Shown in pieces: positions 42,244 to 51,700 of a stretch of 63,461 nucleotides of DNA. The DNA lies in NCBI RefSeq assembly GCF_014930365.1, contig NZ_JABXWI010000034.1:1-63461 (forward strand), given 5' to 3'. Origin of the DNA: Streptomyces caniscabiei (GTDB lineage: Bacteria > Actinomycetota > Actinomycetes > Streptomycetales > Streptomycetaceae). Below the pieces are notes generated by a model, which saw nothing but the letters and a program-made list of their open reading frames with translations, did not search any database and was not told where the DNA came from. Numbering within the stretch: position 1 is the stretch's first letter; each line of letters begins with the position of its first letter. Made by a program: the position numbers and the translations under genes.

Positions 42244-43074
42244 ATGGCGTTGGTTATGTGTCCACTGTGCAGCGACGACGAGGACATCGAGGTGATCCGC
42301 TCGCTCGACGGCGGACGTCGCCTCGTGAAGCATCGGTGCGGCTACGAATGGGAGCACAAAAAGCCCACCGTCCCACAGAGGAACCCGCTCCGCACCTTCG
42401 ACGACCTCAAGGCCCGTTTCCCGAAACCCGAGGACGTCGATCCCGAACAGTTGGAGCGCGTGGCCCAGCTGAAGGAGGAGTACCTCGCCGTCAAACCGGA
42501 CTTCGCCCCCGACGTGGCGGCCTACTGGTCGAAGTACCAGCGGATCTTCTCCCCCGACGGGCTGTGGACGTGCGGCCCCAGAGTCCTCAAGGACTTCGCC
42601 AACTCCGAGGTCGGAGCCCGCCCCGGCAATCAGGCCACCTTCAACTCCGCGTGGAACGACATGGGCGACGCCGCGGCCGGGGAGGCGACCCGCAAGACGA
42701 TTGAGTACCTCCTGTACGGCCCTGACGACGTGCCGCTCGAAGACCGGCTCCAGCACCTGCTGGACGGCACCAAGTCGTTCGCCATGACCGGTTTCAAGGA
42801 GGCCCTCCTCACGAGGGTTCTCTGCGTGACGTACCCCGACCGGTTCCTGACGATCCTCAAGTACACGACGGAGGCGGGCGGCAAGCGCGAGATCGCGCGG
42901 ATGGTCTACGGACTGGAGTTGCCGGCACCCGAGTCGGTGAACTGGACCCTCGGCCGGCTCATCCTCTGGAGCAACGACCTCCTGAATGACCTCGTCGGCC
43001 AGGGCTTCGCCAACCAGCAGCACGCCGCCGCGTTCCTGTGGTGGGCCAAGGATCAGGTCGAGGGACTTCAGTAG
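42244..43074 (+). CDS. Zinc-ribbon protein of unknown function, divergent from the helicase
   Basis: The ATG at 42244 follows a GGGGG ribosome site and gives 276 aa; the frame is open from 41923. The N-terminus is a zinc ribbon (MCPLCSDDED...HRCGYEWEH), with only three Cys plus His. A charged linker follows, then an alpha-helical domain: YLLYGPDDVPLEDRLQHLL, GFKEALLTRVLCVTYPDRFL and WTLGRLILWSNDLLNDLVGQ. The Arg/Pro-Asp-Arg-Phe phrase resembles the helical domains found beside modification-dependent restriction enzymes, but I cannot assign a family. The position beside the helicase-nuclease in a mobile element suggests a defence-associated role; that is inference. Confidence 0.6.
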   Translation: MALVMCPLCSDDEDIEVIRSLDGGRRLVKHRCGYEWEHKKPTVPQRNPLRTFDDLKARFPKPEDVDPEQLERVAQLKEEYLAVKPDFAPDVAAYWSKYQRIFSPDGLWTCGPRVLKDFANSEVGARPGNQATFNSAWNDMGDAAAGEATRKTIEYLLYGPDDVPLEDRLQHLLDGTKSFAMTGFKEALLTRVLCVTYPDRFLTILKYTTEAGGKREIARMVYGLELPAPESVNWTLGRLILWSNDLLNDLVGQGFANQQHAAAFLWWAKDQVEGLQ

Positions 43075-43669
43075 GTTGCCGTACATCGCCTGTGGGCCCT
43101 CGTATCCCCCGATTGGCTCTGCATGGCTGAACGCGAGCATGCCACCAGGGTTCAGCCGCTTCGCGATGAGCTCGCCGTGCCCGCGAAGGCGCCCACGGCC
43201 GCCAGAGGGCTGTCCCGATTGCCCTACCAGACGACCGGCTCACCTTCGTCTCCCTGCTCCCATCTGCACGACGGCTCCGCGCCATGAACGCGGAGGGCGC
43301 GGCCGTCGCCCTCCGACGCTGAGCGCCACCCCGAGGCCGTTCCCCCGTGTGTATCGCGGGCGATTCCGCCTACGGCTGTCGGAACGACACAAGACCGAGA
43401 CCGCTGATCGCAGCACCCGGACCGTCCGACCTGCGCCAGAACCCGGACTCGGCGAGAGAACTCCTGACTGTCCATCACGCACAGCAGTCCACCGGCTGTC
43501 CACCGAAGATATCGAGATCTGACGGGGTCCAGGCTCAGCCGAGCAAAACAGCAGCTCACAGCCTTGCGGCAGCCTATCGACAACAACATGTGAAACGGCG
43601 ACCTACGCATTGCGATGCACAGACGGACAGTGCCGATTCGCCGAGATTCCAAGGTCAACGAAAACAAGA
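43075..43669. other. Right arm of element 1, no gene
   Basis: No gene is supported over about 600 nt. The last 100 nt resemble the stretch before site C: CGACCTACGCATTGCGATGC, then ATTCCAAGGTCAACG followed by AAAACAAGAAACC. Confidence 0.6.
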
Positions 43670-43700
43670 AACCCCAGGTCAGAGGGCCCAACCTGGGGTT
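43670..43700. terminator. Hairpin beside att site B
   Basis: AACCCCAGGT (43670-43679) pairs with ACCTGGGGTT (43691-43700). It is the counterpart of the hairpins at sites A and C. Confidence 0.75.
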
Positions 43701-43705
43701 CACCA

Positions 43706-43750
43706 TGGAGCCGCCTTCGGGATTCGAACCCGAGACCTACGCATTACGAG
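43706..43750 (-). repeat. att site B: 3' part of tRNA-Thr(CGU)
   Basis: The 45-nt sequence is identical to site C and, over 41 nt, to site A. It includes the CCA end (minus strand, 43708-43706), acceptor 3' strand, T arm, and anticodon CGT with its 3' stem. No D arm or 5' acceptor strand follows, so it is not a functional tRNA gene. Confidence 0.9.
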
Positions 43751-44016
43751 TCCGTGAGGGATCGTGCTACCTCGTACCACCTGGTTCTGCTTGATGCTGT
43801 CCTGTCTGATCAGAGCAACTCCGGCGTCCTGATCGGTGATGCTTCATGCCGCACCATCCAAAGGCGTCCGGCCACCGGCTGGCCACCGGGGGCGTCACTG
43901 AGCAGCGCAGCGAGATGATGGGGTCGAGTTGTAGGTGACCTCCAACACGCTACTGACGGTCTTTCACCAGCCCGCCTGCGCCGTCCTGGGGCGGCGGCCC
44001 CACGACCGCTCCGCCA
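43751..44016. other. Left arm of element 2, no gene
   Basis: The stretch shares phrases with the left arm of element 1 (34834-35000), including GATCAGAGCA and CACCATCCAAAGGCGTC. No coding region is seen before the toxin stop at 44017. Confidence 0.6.
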
Positions 44017-44427
44017 TCAGTTCGAGTCGAAGACCTCAACGTCGCATTTAACGGCACCGCTCCGTTCGATCCTCGCGTCACTGGTGATCAGCGTTGCGGC
44101 GAGCGCCTCGGCCAGGGCGACGTACTGGGCGTCGTAGGCGCTCAGGTTTGCGTGGAGAGCCTGAACGCGATCCCAGAGGAAGAGCGTCTCATGTCGGACA
44201 AGTGGGAGTTGCCGGTAGGCATCGACAGCCCGGTCCACTTCCCGCGCCGTGAGCTTGCCCCCTCTCCTCATACCGAGGAGTGCGGACTGAATCTCGTAGT
44301 CGATGAGCGTGGGCACGGCGACGGCATCGGCGGCACCCACCCGGGTGCGGACCGCAAGGCCGAGCGGGTCGCGGTTGGTGAGGAAGTGCACAAGGGCGGA
44401 ACAGTCCATGACGACCGTCCCGCTCAC
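44017..44427 (-). CDS. vapC: PIN-domain toxin (VapC-type), second toxin-antitoxin pair
   Basis: The GTG at 44427 overlaps the antitoxin stop (GTGA) and gives 136 aa; the ATG at 44409 is an alternative. PIN acidic positions are seen in VVMDCSALVHF, LIDYEIQSALLG, LSAYDAQYVALAEAL and LITSDARIE. The product is a probable ribonuclease toxin. The toxin gene follows the antitoxin gene as usual. It differs clearly in sequence from the VapC at 35466, so it is not a duplicate. Confidence 0.9.
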   Translation of the reverse strand: MSGTVVMDCSALVHFLTNRDPLGLAVRTRVGAADAVAVPTLIDYEIQSALLGMRRGGKLTAREVDRAVDAYRQLPLVRHETLFLWDRVQALHANLSAYDAQYVALAEALAATLITSDARIERSGAVKCDVEVFDSN

Positions 44428-44654
44428 CTCCCGGTCCTGGCCTCGTCGATCGCGGCCAGCACGTCCTCCGTACTGACACTGGCCGTAGTCTCCCGGTTCA
44501 GGCGCTCCACCATCTCCGCCATGGTGGGCTTGGACGTCTCGCGCGCGATGAGCTCGAGGAAGTAGGCCTGGAGGGACTTGCCGGCCCGGGCGGCACGAAC
44601 CTTCAAGGTCTTGATCTGGTCGTCCGGGACGTCCCGGATCGTCAGAGCAGTCAT
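44424..44654 (-). CDS. FitA/VapB-type ribbon-helix-helix antitoxin
   Basis: The 76-aa protein reads MTALTIRDVPDDQIKTLKVR then AARAGKSLQAYFLELI, a classic FitA-like ribbon-helix-helix domain. A C-terminal tail (TEDVLAAIDEARTGR) follows that binds the toxin in this family. The ATG at 44654 is preceded on the minus strand by an AT-rich TATACT (about 44663-44668), a possible -10, so the message may have little or no leader. Confidence 0.9.
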   Translation of the reverse strand: MTALTIRDVPDDQIKTLKVRAARAGKSLQAYFLELIARETSKPTMAEMVERLNRETTASVSTEDVLAAIDEARTGR

Positions 44655-44854
44655 GATTGCAGTATAGCGTCAACGCATGCAAAGTGCAGACAGGGGGCGT
44701 GGGAGGACAGCGCAACTCGCTAGCTCGCACATCGGAGGAGTCGCTTCAGAGGAGTGCCGGGGCTACTACATAGGCAGCGCGTCGTCCATAAGCCGAACTG
44801 CGGCGACCGACCGCACCCTCGCGGGCCACCCGCGCCAGCAGCACGGAGCCGGTT

Positions 44855-45070
44855 TCAACCTTGGTTTGAACAGGCCGTGTGGAGGGTGAGGACGGCCTGA
44901 ACAAAAGTAGTGATGCGGGTGGTGCTGCATCGCAGCTTGCGCAGCAGTCGCCAGGTCTTGAGTGTGGCCATGGCCTGCTCGCCCAATGTCCGGATTTTGG
45001 CATGGGCCCGATTGACCGCCTGCTGACCTGCGGAGAGCTTCTCCCATCGACCGCGATATGAACCGCTCCG
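44855..45070 (-). pseudogene. 3' fragment of an IS5-family DDE transposase
   Basis: One minus-strand frame reads YRGRWEKLSAGQQAVNRAHA, then KIRTLGEQAMATLKTWRLLR, then KLRCSTTRITTFVQAVLTLH and stops at 44855. This is the C-terminus of IS5/IS112-type DDE transposases. The N-terminal two-thirds, with two of the catalytic Asp, are missing. Confidence 0.8.
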
Positions 45071-45130
45071 GGATCGGTGGAGGCTCTATGCGTTGACTCC
45101 AGCCGCCGGTTGGGGCTGGTGTTGAGCGTG

Positions 45131-45275
45131 TTAGCTGGTCTCGTGCTCGTGGGGCGGGATGTGTCCGATCGAGGTGTGGAGACGCTGGGTGTTGAACCAG
45201 TCGTCCCATTCCGCAGTGCCCAGTTCCACGTCGGCGAGGCCGTGCCAGAGCCGACGGGGCTTGATCAGCCCCGAT
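45131..45275 (-). pseudogene. 3' fragment of an IS3-family OrfB transposase
   Basis: The frame reads GLIKPRRLWHGLADVELGTA then EWDDWFNTQRLHTSIGHIPP and stops at 45131. This is the C-terminal end of the IS3 integrase core. It directly abuts the IS5 fragment, so one insertion probably cut the other. From 44655 to 45456 nothing else is recognisable except the terminator. Confidence 0.8.
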
Positions 45276-45415
45276 TCCTCTGAGCTCGCGACTGGGTCAA
45301 ACGGTGAGGATCCCCAAGGGGCGTTCGACGCCGCAGATGGCGACTCCATCACCATCTGCGACTTTTCGTAGCGCCGCTGGTGATTGCGACGCGAGAATTT
45401 CCCCGCGCTGAAGGG

Positions 45416-45451
45416 CTGAGGGCCCGCCGGACTGTCCCGGCGGGCCCTCAG
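45416..45451 (-). terminator. Strong terminator after the RHS/immunity operon
   Basis: CTGAGGGCCCGCCGG (45416-45430) pairs perfectly with CCGGCGGGCCCTCAG (45437-45451) over a 6-nt loop. It is placed directly after the stop of the immunity gene. Confidence 0.88.
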
Positions 45452-45456
45452 TCCTG

Positions 45457-45783
45457 TCAACCCGAACGCCCCACCTCGAGAAACTGCCGGTAGACGAGGT
45501 CCAGTAGCGCCGCATACGCGTGCTGCGAACGGGCGATGGCCCGGTCGTCGTCCGATGCCCTCTCACTGATCCGGTCGATTCGCTGCATCAACTCTTGAAG
45601 CATCGTCAGGACGTTGACCGGCGCTGGCTTGAAGACACCGCGTTCCACGTAGCGGATCACCGTCGTCACATACTCGTCGGCCTCCGCTAGATCGCTGCGT
45701 GCCAGAATCAGATCGCTACTCGATCCACTCCGAGGGAACGGGAGGCTACGCCAAAGAGTGTAGGCGTCCATGAAACTGAGCAT
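45457..45783 (-). CDS. Putative immunity protein of the RHS toxin
   Basis: The ATG at 45783 is preceded by GGAGGAG at ideal spacing and gives 108 aa; an upstream start would overlap the RHS gene. The protein is mostly helical (FMDAYTLWRSL, LAEADEYVTTVIRYVERGV, VLTMLQELMQRIDRISERAS, HAYAALLDLVYRQFLEVG) with no known motif. It begins 16 nt after the RHS stop. It has the lower GC content of the toxin tip and is followed by the operon terminator, all as expected of a cognate immunity gene. The assignment rests on position. Confidence 0.75.
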   Translation of the reverse strand: MLSFMDAYTLWRSLPFPRSGSSSDLILARSDLAEADEYVTTVIRYVERGVFKPAPVNVLTMLQELMQRIDRISERASDDDRAIARSQHAYAALLDLVYRQFLEVGRSG

Positions 45784-45799
45784 CACGTACTCCTCCTGC

Positions 45800-48700
45800 C
45801 TAGTGGGCGTCGTCGTACCAGAAGGAAACAACTCGTCCATCAGGCCCGACTATCCCGCCCATACCCCCGTCTAGATTCGAGTACTTAACGCCCCATTTTC
45901 CGCCATCGAACGGCATCCTCTTTGCATTGTACCCCTTCTTTCCTCCCGGTTCGGACAGTTTCGCCGCCCAGTCTTTTGCGTCCTGCAAGTACTTTTCGGG
46001 CGAGACGTCCAATGACTTGCCGTGCTTTTCCCAGTGGTACTGGAAACTTCCTCTCGGATTCTCAAAAGTTCCCTCATGCCAGGCATCATCAAGCCCGACC
46101 GGGCACCGCTCCGCATTGTGCACCAATACAGGCGTCTCGCCCGCCAGCACATAATAGGTGTGCAGGTCATCGACGGTGAGGTTGTACGTGCGGACGTTTT
46201 CCTCATATGCGCGGTTCGCGGTGACGACGACGGTGTCACCCGTGTCAGTGAGCAAACTCATGCCCGACGCAAGGTCACCGGCATCGAACCAGTCCTGCTC
46301 CGATGGAGACCAAAACGGGTGCTCGTATGTCGCCGTCAACTTCTCGACGCCGTCCTCGGTAGCGATGGACAGCTCGTTGAAATGCTTGTCGTCCTCGGTG
46401 ATGATGAGGTGCGTGACCATACGGGTGCCGGTCTCACCGGTCTCTGGGTCAGTAGCGAGGACCTCGTCGCCGACCTCGATGTCTTCGATGTCCTTGGTCG
46501 AGCCGTCGGCCATCTGGACGTCTGTACCGGCAAGGAAGCACTTGGTGCAGCCGCTGCCCTCCTTCTCTTTTCTCCTTTGCCTGTCCTGGGATTGCTTCCG
46601 CATCGTCTTTTTGAAGAGCTGCTTCAGGGCGAATTTACCGATCCCGTAACCACCGGCAAACACCGACCCGACATCCAGAACGGTCTTCGTCCCCTGATAC
46701 ACGTCAGAGTCGGGATCGGCGCCGTACCCTTCAACCAGTTCCTGGTAGCTGTCCTGGGTGCCGCCGCAGTCCGGGTTTGTGCCGCTCCAGCACCAGGGCT
46801 CTGTGGTGTACTCAGCCAGATCCCAGCTCTCGGCGAAGAAGTCTCCGAAGCCTCCCGCGACGTCCTTCCAGCTGCCCACGGATCTGGGATCCGCTGGTTC
46901 GACGTTGCCGCAGATTCTGGGGGGCATGCACGAATTACTGCCTGATGAAGCGTAGTTGGCGCTTCCTCCGGTGGACATACCACCCGAGCTGGATGAGCCC
47001 GACTGCCTCATGAGGACGCCCTGGGCCGCAGCGACTGCCCTTCCGACCAGCCTGGCTAGCGCAAGTTCGATGGCGGAGGCGCGGTATTTGCCGTCGGGGT
47101 CTGCGAAGGTGACCGGGTTGTTGCTGCTGTAGGAGTAGCCGTTGACCTGTTGGGGGTCGGTGAGGTCGATGACCGGGTCCACGCTGACGAAGCGTCCGGT
47201 GGATGGATCGTAGTCGCGTGCTCCGAGGTGGGTAAGGCCGGTCGGCTCCTTGATGCCGCCGACGAAGCCTCGTTCGCCCACCCATGCCTTGGCGGTTTCG
47301 CCCCGGTCCTCGCCGAACGGCTTCATCTGGCGCCGGGTGACGGTCTGGGTGGCTGCGTCCACTTGCACACTCGCCGTGCCGTTGTGGTCTGCGGCTGTCC
47401 AGGTCAGCGCCGTTGTCGTACGCACCGCGACGGTCTGCCCGCTGTGGCTGTAGTAGCGGGTGGCCTCGACCTTGCCGCTCGCCTTGTCCAGCCTCAGTTC
47501 GGTCTCGCCCAGGTAGAGCGTGGTGCCGGTGGTGTCCCGGCGGATCAGCCGGGAGCCATCGGCGTCGTTCAGGTACTCCGTCGCCGTCTTGTCCGCCTCG
47601 GTGACTTTCTCGAGGCTGCCCTCGACATTGAAGTCGAGGTCCTGCGGCTTTCCACCTAGCGTCCGGATGTCGGTGTTACCGGAGGCGTCGTAGGTGTAAC
47701 TGGTCGAACCGGTGACCGTGCCGTCAGTCTTCTTGGTCTCGGTAGAAGCCAGGGCGTGCGGGCGGGGCTGGTCGGCTGTCTTGTAGGTGTAGGAGGTGGT
47801 GGCGTCGGCGAGGTGGTCGGTGGCGGTCTTGCGGTTGCCGGCGCTGTCGTAGGTGAACGATTGCCAGTACGGGCCCGGGCCGCCGACGTTTGTCTTGGCA
47901 GGTGAGGTGGCACAGTCGGCCGTCGTCGTCCAGGCGGTCTTCAGGCGGCGGTGGCCGTCGTAGGTGAAGCACTGCCGGTCGCTGGGGCTGGTGGCTTTTT
48001 CCTCGACCTCGACCGGGTTGCCGGCTGTGTCGTAGCGGTAATGGACGTCGGAGTCCGTGCCGGTGTGGGTCTCGGAGACCACGCTCTGGCGCGCGAGGCG
48101 CTTGGTGCCGGTCTCGTAGCTGCGGTTGATCTCCGTCCAGTCCGCGAGGGGCGAGACGCCGAGTGTGGTGCGGATCTGCTCACCGGCAGGCAGGTAGTCC
48201 GTGTTCTGGACGATGCCCGTCAGCCCCTGGAGGGTGTCCGGCAGGCGCTGCTCGGTGTAGCCGTATGTCAACACCTCCTGGGCGAGGCCGCCCATCGCGG
48301 GGATGGTGCGCTTCTGGAGGGTGCCGTCGAGGTTGTAGGCGTTGGCGATGGTCCAGATTCCGTTCGAACCGGCCAGGGCACCTTCGGTTTTGCTGATCGT
48401 GTACTGCTCGCTGAGGATCTCGTAGGTCTTGCTGTACTTGGCGTTGGTCTTGGCGTAGACGCTTCCGCCCTTGCCGGCGACGTATCTGATCGCCGACGTC
48501 AATTCACCCTTGGCGATGGAGTCATAGGTCCAGCGCGCCAGATACCTGGAGTCCTCGGGCGCCGGCTGACCGTTGACCACGGGCACCTTGCCGTCGAGTC
48601 TGCCGGTCGGGCGGCCGAGCACGTCATATGTGAGCCCGATCGACTTGCCGCGTGCATCGGTCGTCGAGACGACCTGGTCGAGATCGTTGAACTCGGACGA

Positions 48701-51700
48701 GCTTGCACCGGCGTCGGGATCGGTGGCGCTGTCCTTGCGGCCCAGGAAGTCGTATCCGTATGTCCAGGTGTTGCCGTCGTCGTCCTTGACGCTGTTCAAA
48801 CGGTCGGCGTGGTCGTATCCGTAGGCGAACCGGGAGAACTTCGTGCTGACCGCGTTGCCGTCGTACTCCAGCTTCTCCACCGTACGGCCTCGGGCATCAA
48901 CCCTCTCCCGGATGGCCGAGGCACCCGCCGGGGGCTCCACGAGCGTGGAGTCGCCGTCATGGGTGTGCTTAGTCCGTGAGAACTCCTTGCCGTTGGCGAG
49001 GACCTTCTCGATCGTTACCCTCCCGGCGCCATCGCTCACCGTCTCCGTACCAGCTGGCGCCGCGGTGAGCAGCGTGGCGAGCTTGCCTGAAGGCGACGTG
49101 GTGTCGACGTAGTCGGTCGAGGTCTCGACGGTCAGGCCACGGGTGTCGTATTTGGCCTCCGTGATGACCCGTCCCGCGCCAGACGCGGCGGGTGCCTGTG
49201 TCTGCCGCAGCCTGAGCAGTGCGTCGTAGATCTCGTAGGTGGTCTGGTACGTGGTGCCGTCGTTGTTCAGGGACTTGGTCGCCACCCACGACGCTGCTGT
49301 GTTCTGCAGCTTGTATTCGAACTTGTAGCTGGCAGCCTGGCCGGCGGCACGGTCCCGGTTGGCGAGCCACACGTCGGTGAGCTGCCCAAAGCTGTCGTAG
49401 GCCAGTTCCGTACGGTTGCCGTTGGGGTCGGTGGTCGAGGTACGCACTCCCCAGTCAGGGGCGATCTCGGTCGTGACGGTGTGGTCGAGCGCGTTGGTCT
49501 CGACGGTCTTGGTGAGCGGCCCTCCCGCCGCCGGGGTGTACTCGGTGTGCGAGACCCGGGTGCCCCTGGTGTCGTAGGAGTCCGTGACACGGCCGAGGGC
49601 GTCGTACTTGGTGGTGTTGACTGTCTGGAGTTTGACTGTGGAGCCGTCGTAGCCGGTCACTCTCTCGACGCGGGTCACGTCACCCTTCGTCGGTGCCTTT
49701 CCCCAGTCCTGGTCGTCGTAGGACGTCCGCACGTCCGAGATCACGTCGGTCGTCTTCGGGTCGCCGGTCCGCTTCGGGGTCGCGTCGCAGCCGGTGGACA
49801 CCTTCTCCACCCGCTTGGGCAGGGCGAGAATCCATGCCGAGGTGTTGGTGGCGTACTCCGTGATGGTGCAGTCCTTCTCGCCCGCCGCGTCCATCTCCGC
49901 TTTCAGTGGCAGGCCGCCGGTCGGGTCGTACGTCGTCGTCTTGGTCGCCGTCGCCTCACCGCCCCCCGACAGCGCGGTGCGGGAAACCGACGTCTCGGTG
50001 CGGACCATGTACGCGTTGACCGTGCCGTAGGAGTGCTTGTCCGTGGCCGTTGTGCGGGACCAAGGCGTGTTGATGGTCGCGGAGACCTCGGGACCGTTCA
50101 CTCCGTTGTAGGTGATCTGTTCGCGCAGCTGACCCGCGAACTGCTCCGCGTCCGCCTTCGTCACGCCCTTGGAGTCAGTGACCGTCTCCTTGCGAGTGCT
50201 GCCGTCGGACTGCTTGTCGCCGTCCATGCCCCGGTAATAGAGCGACGTGGACTTCGACTGGGTGCCGGAAGGTTCACCGGTGGTCGTGGTGACCTTCTGG
50301 TAGCCGCGCCAGATGCCCCAGGTGCGGTATTTCGCCTGGGTGATGGGCGACTCGTCGTCGTAGGCCCACGCGCCGCCGCCGCTGTAGGTGTAGTCCGTCT
50401 GCTTCAGCGGCGCGCCGCCGTAGGGGTCGGACTCGGTGACCTGGGTGACGACGTACTTGTGGAAGAAGTCCGTGCGCGGCTTGGGGTCGGTGCCCGGCGT
50501 CGGGTTGGACGGCGGGATCCACTTGACCGGATAGCAGCGGCGGGTGTTGGAGTCCAGGTCAGACGGAACGTCGCTGCCCGCGACGCAGTCCTCCTTGGAG
50601 TAGTTCACCGTCAGCTTGGAGCCGGTCTCCGAAGTGACCGTACGCACACGCCACTTGATGAACGGGGCGACGTCGTCGCCCGTCTGGTCGACACGGTTGT
50701 GCAGCTGGACGCCGCTGAAGGTGACCGACGGCAGGGAGGCGTCCCCGCTGACCTTGCCGGTGCGCTTGATGGAGTCCAGCCACAGGCCGGCGTCCGAACC
50801 GTCGCCCGGGTCGGGGAACGTCTGCCCCAGGTGCCAGGCGTTGACCGCGCGGTAGTCGCTCTCGGCGCTGCCCGCACCGTCGTACACCTGGGTGGTGACG
50901 TCGGTCAGGCGCTTGCGGGTGAAGAACGACGGGCTGGGCTGGTCGGTGCAGGGCTTGTCGGCGGCGCAGATCTGGTCGAACGGCACGTCCGGCCAGGCGT
51001 TGCGGTTGGACGAGGTCAGCGAGCCGCAGCTCTCACCGCCGGAGACGGGCAGGCAGCGCTCGGCGACGGTGAACTTCACCCGGGCCGCGGCGGGCTGGGT
51101 GGTGGAGAAGACCGTGTCGGTGCGCTGGCCGTAGTCGATGCGCTTGAGCCAGCCGCCGCGCACGTACTCGGTGCCGTTGCCGGTGGTGCCGTTCTTGGCG
51201 TAGTGGTTGAGCTCCTTGTCGTACCAGTACGTCATGACGTTGCCGTGCGGGTCCACGACGTAGTCGAGGTTCCACCGCCATGCCTGCGTCTTGGCGCGGC
51301 CGGAGAAGGAATCACCGGAGGAGTACCCGGGCTCGCCGGAGTCGTCGCCGAAGACCGGCAGCGTCCACACCGAGTTGGTCTCCGCCTTGCCCGAACTCCA
51401 GTCCGGCAGGCGGTTCTTGCCGAAGACGTACTGGGTGCCGTCGGTCGAGGTGACCGTCCAGAACTCGCCCTTGTCGCCGTTCTCCCCGGCGTCACCGTCG
51501 TCGCCGTTGACCGCGCCGGTGTCATGGACGACCCGCTCGCCGTCGTCGCTCTTGGGCCGCCACTTGCCGTCGGAGCCCTTCACCAGGGGCGTCGACTTGC
51601 CGTTGAGGACGAGGGAGGCGTTGTCCTCCTTCCAGCACTGGTCGTACTTCTTGTCCTGGCCGTCGTCCTCACAACTGCCGTACGCCCGCTCGACGTACGA

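Larger units (their letters stand above)
34793..43705. mobile_element. Integrated element 1 (about 8.9 kb) between att sites A and B
   Basis: The unit is bounded by tRNA-Thr-derived repeats. Its left arm resembles that of element 2 (GATCAGAGCA and CACCATCCAAAGGCGTC phrases), and its right arm resembles the right arm of element 2. Cargo: VapBC, Gre-domain gene, helicase-nuclease and zinc-ribbon protein. No integrase or transfer gene is inside, so it looks like a cis-mobilisable or decayed element. Confidence 0.7.
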
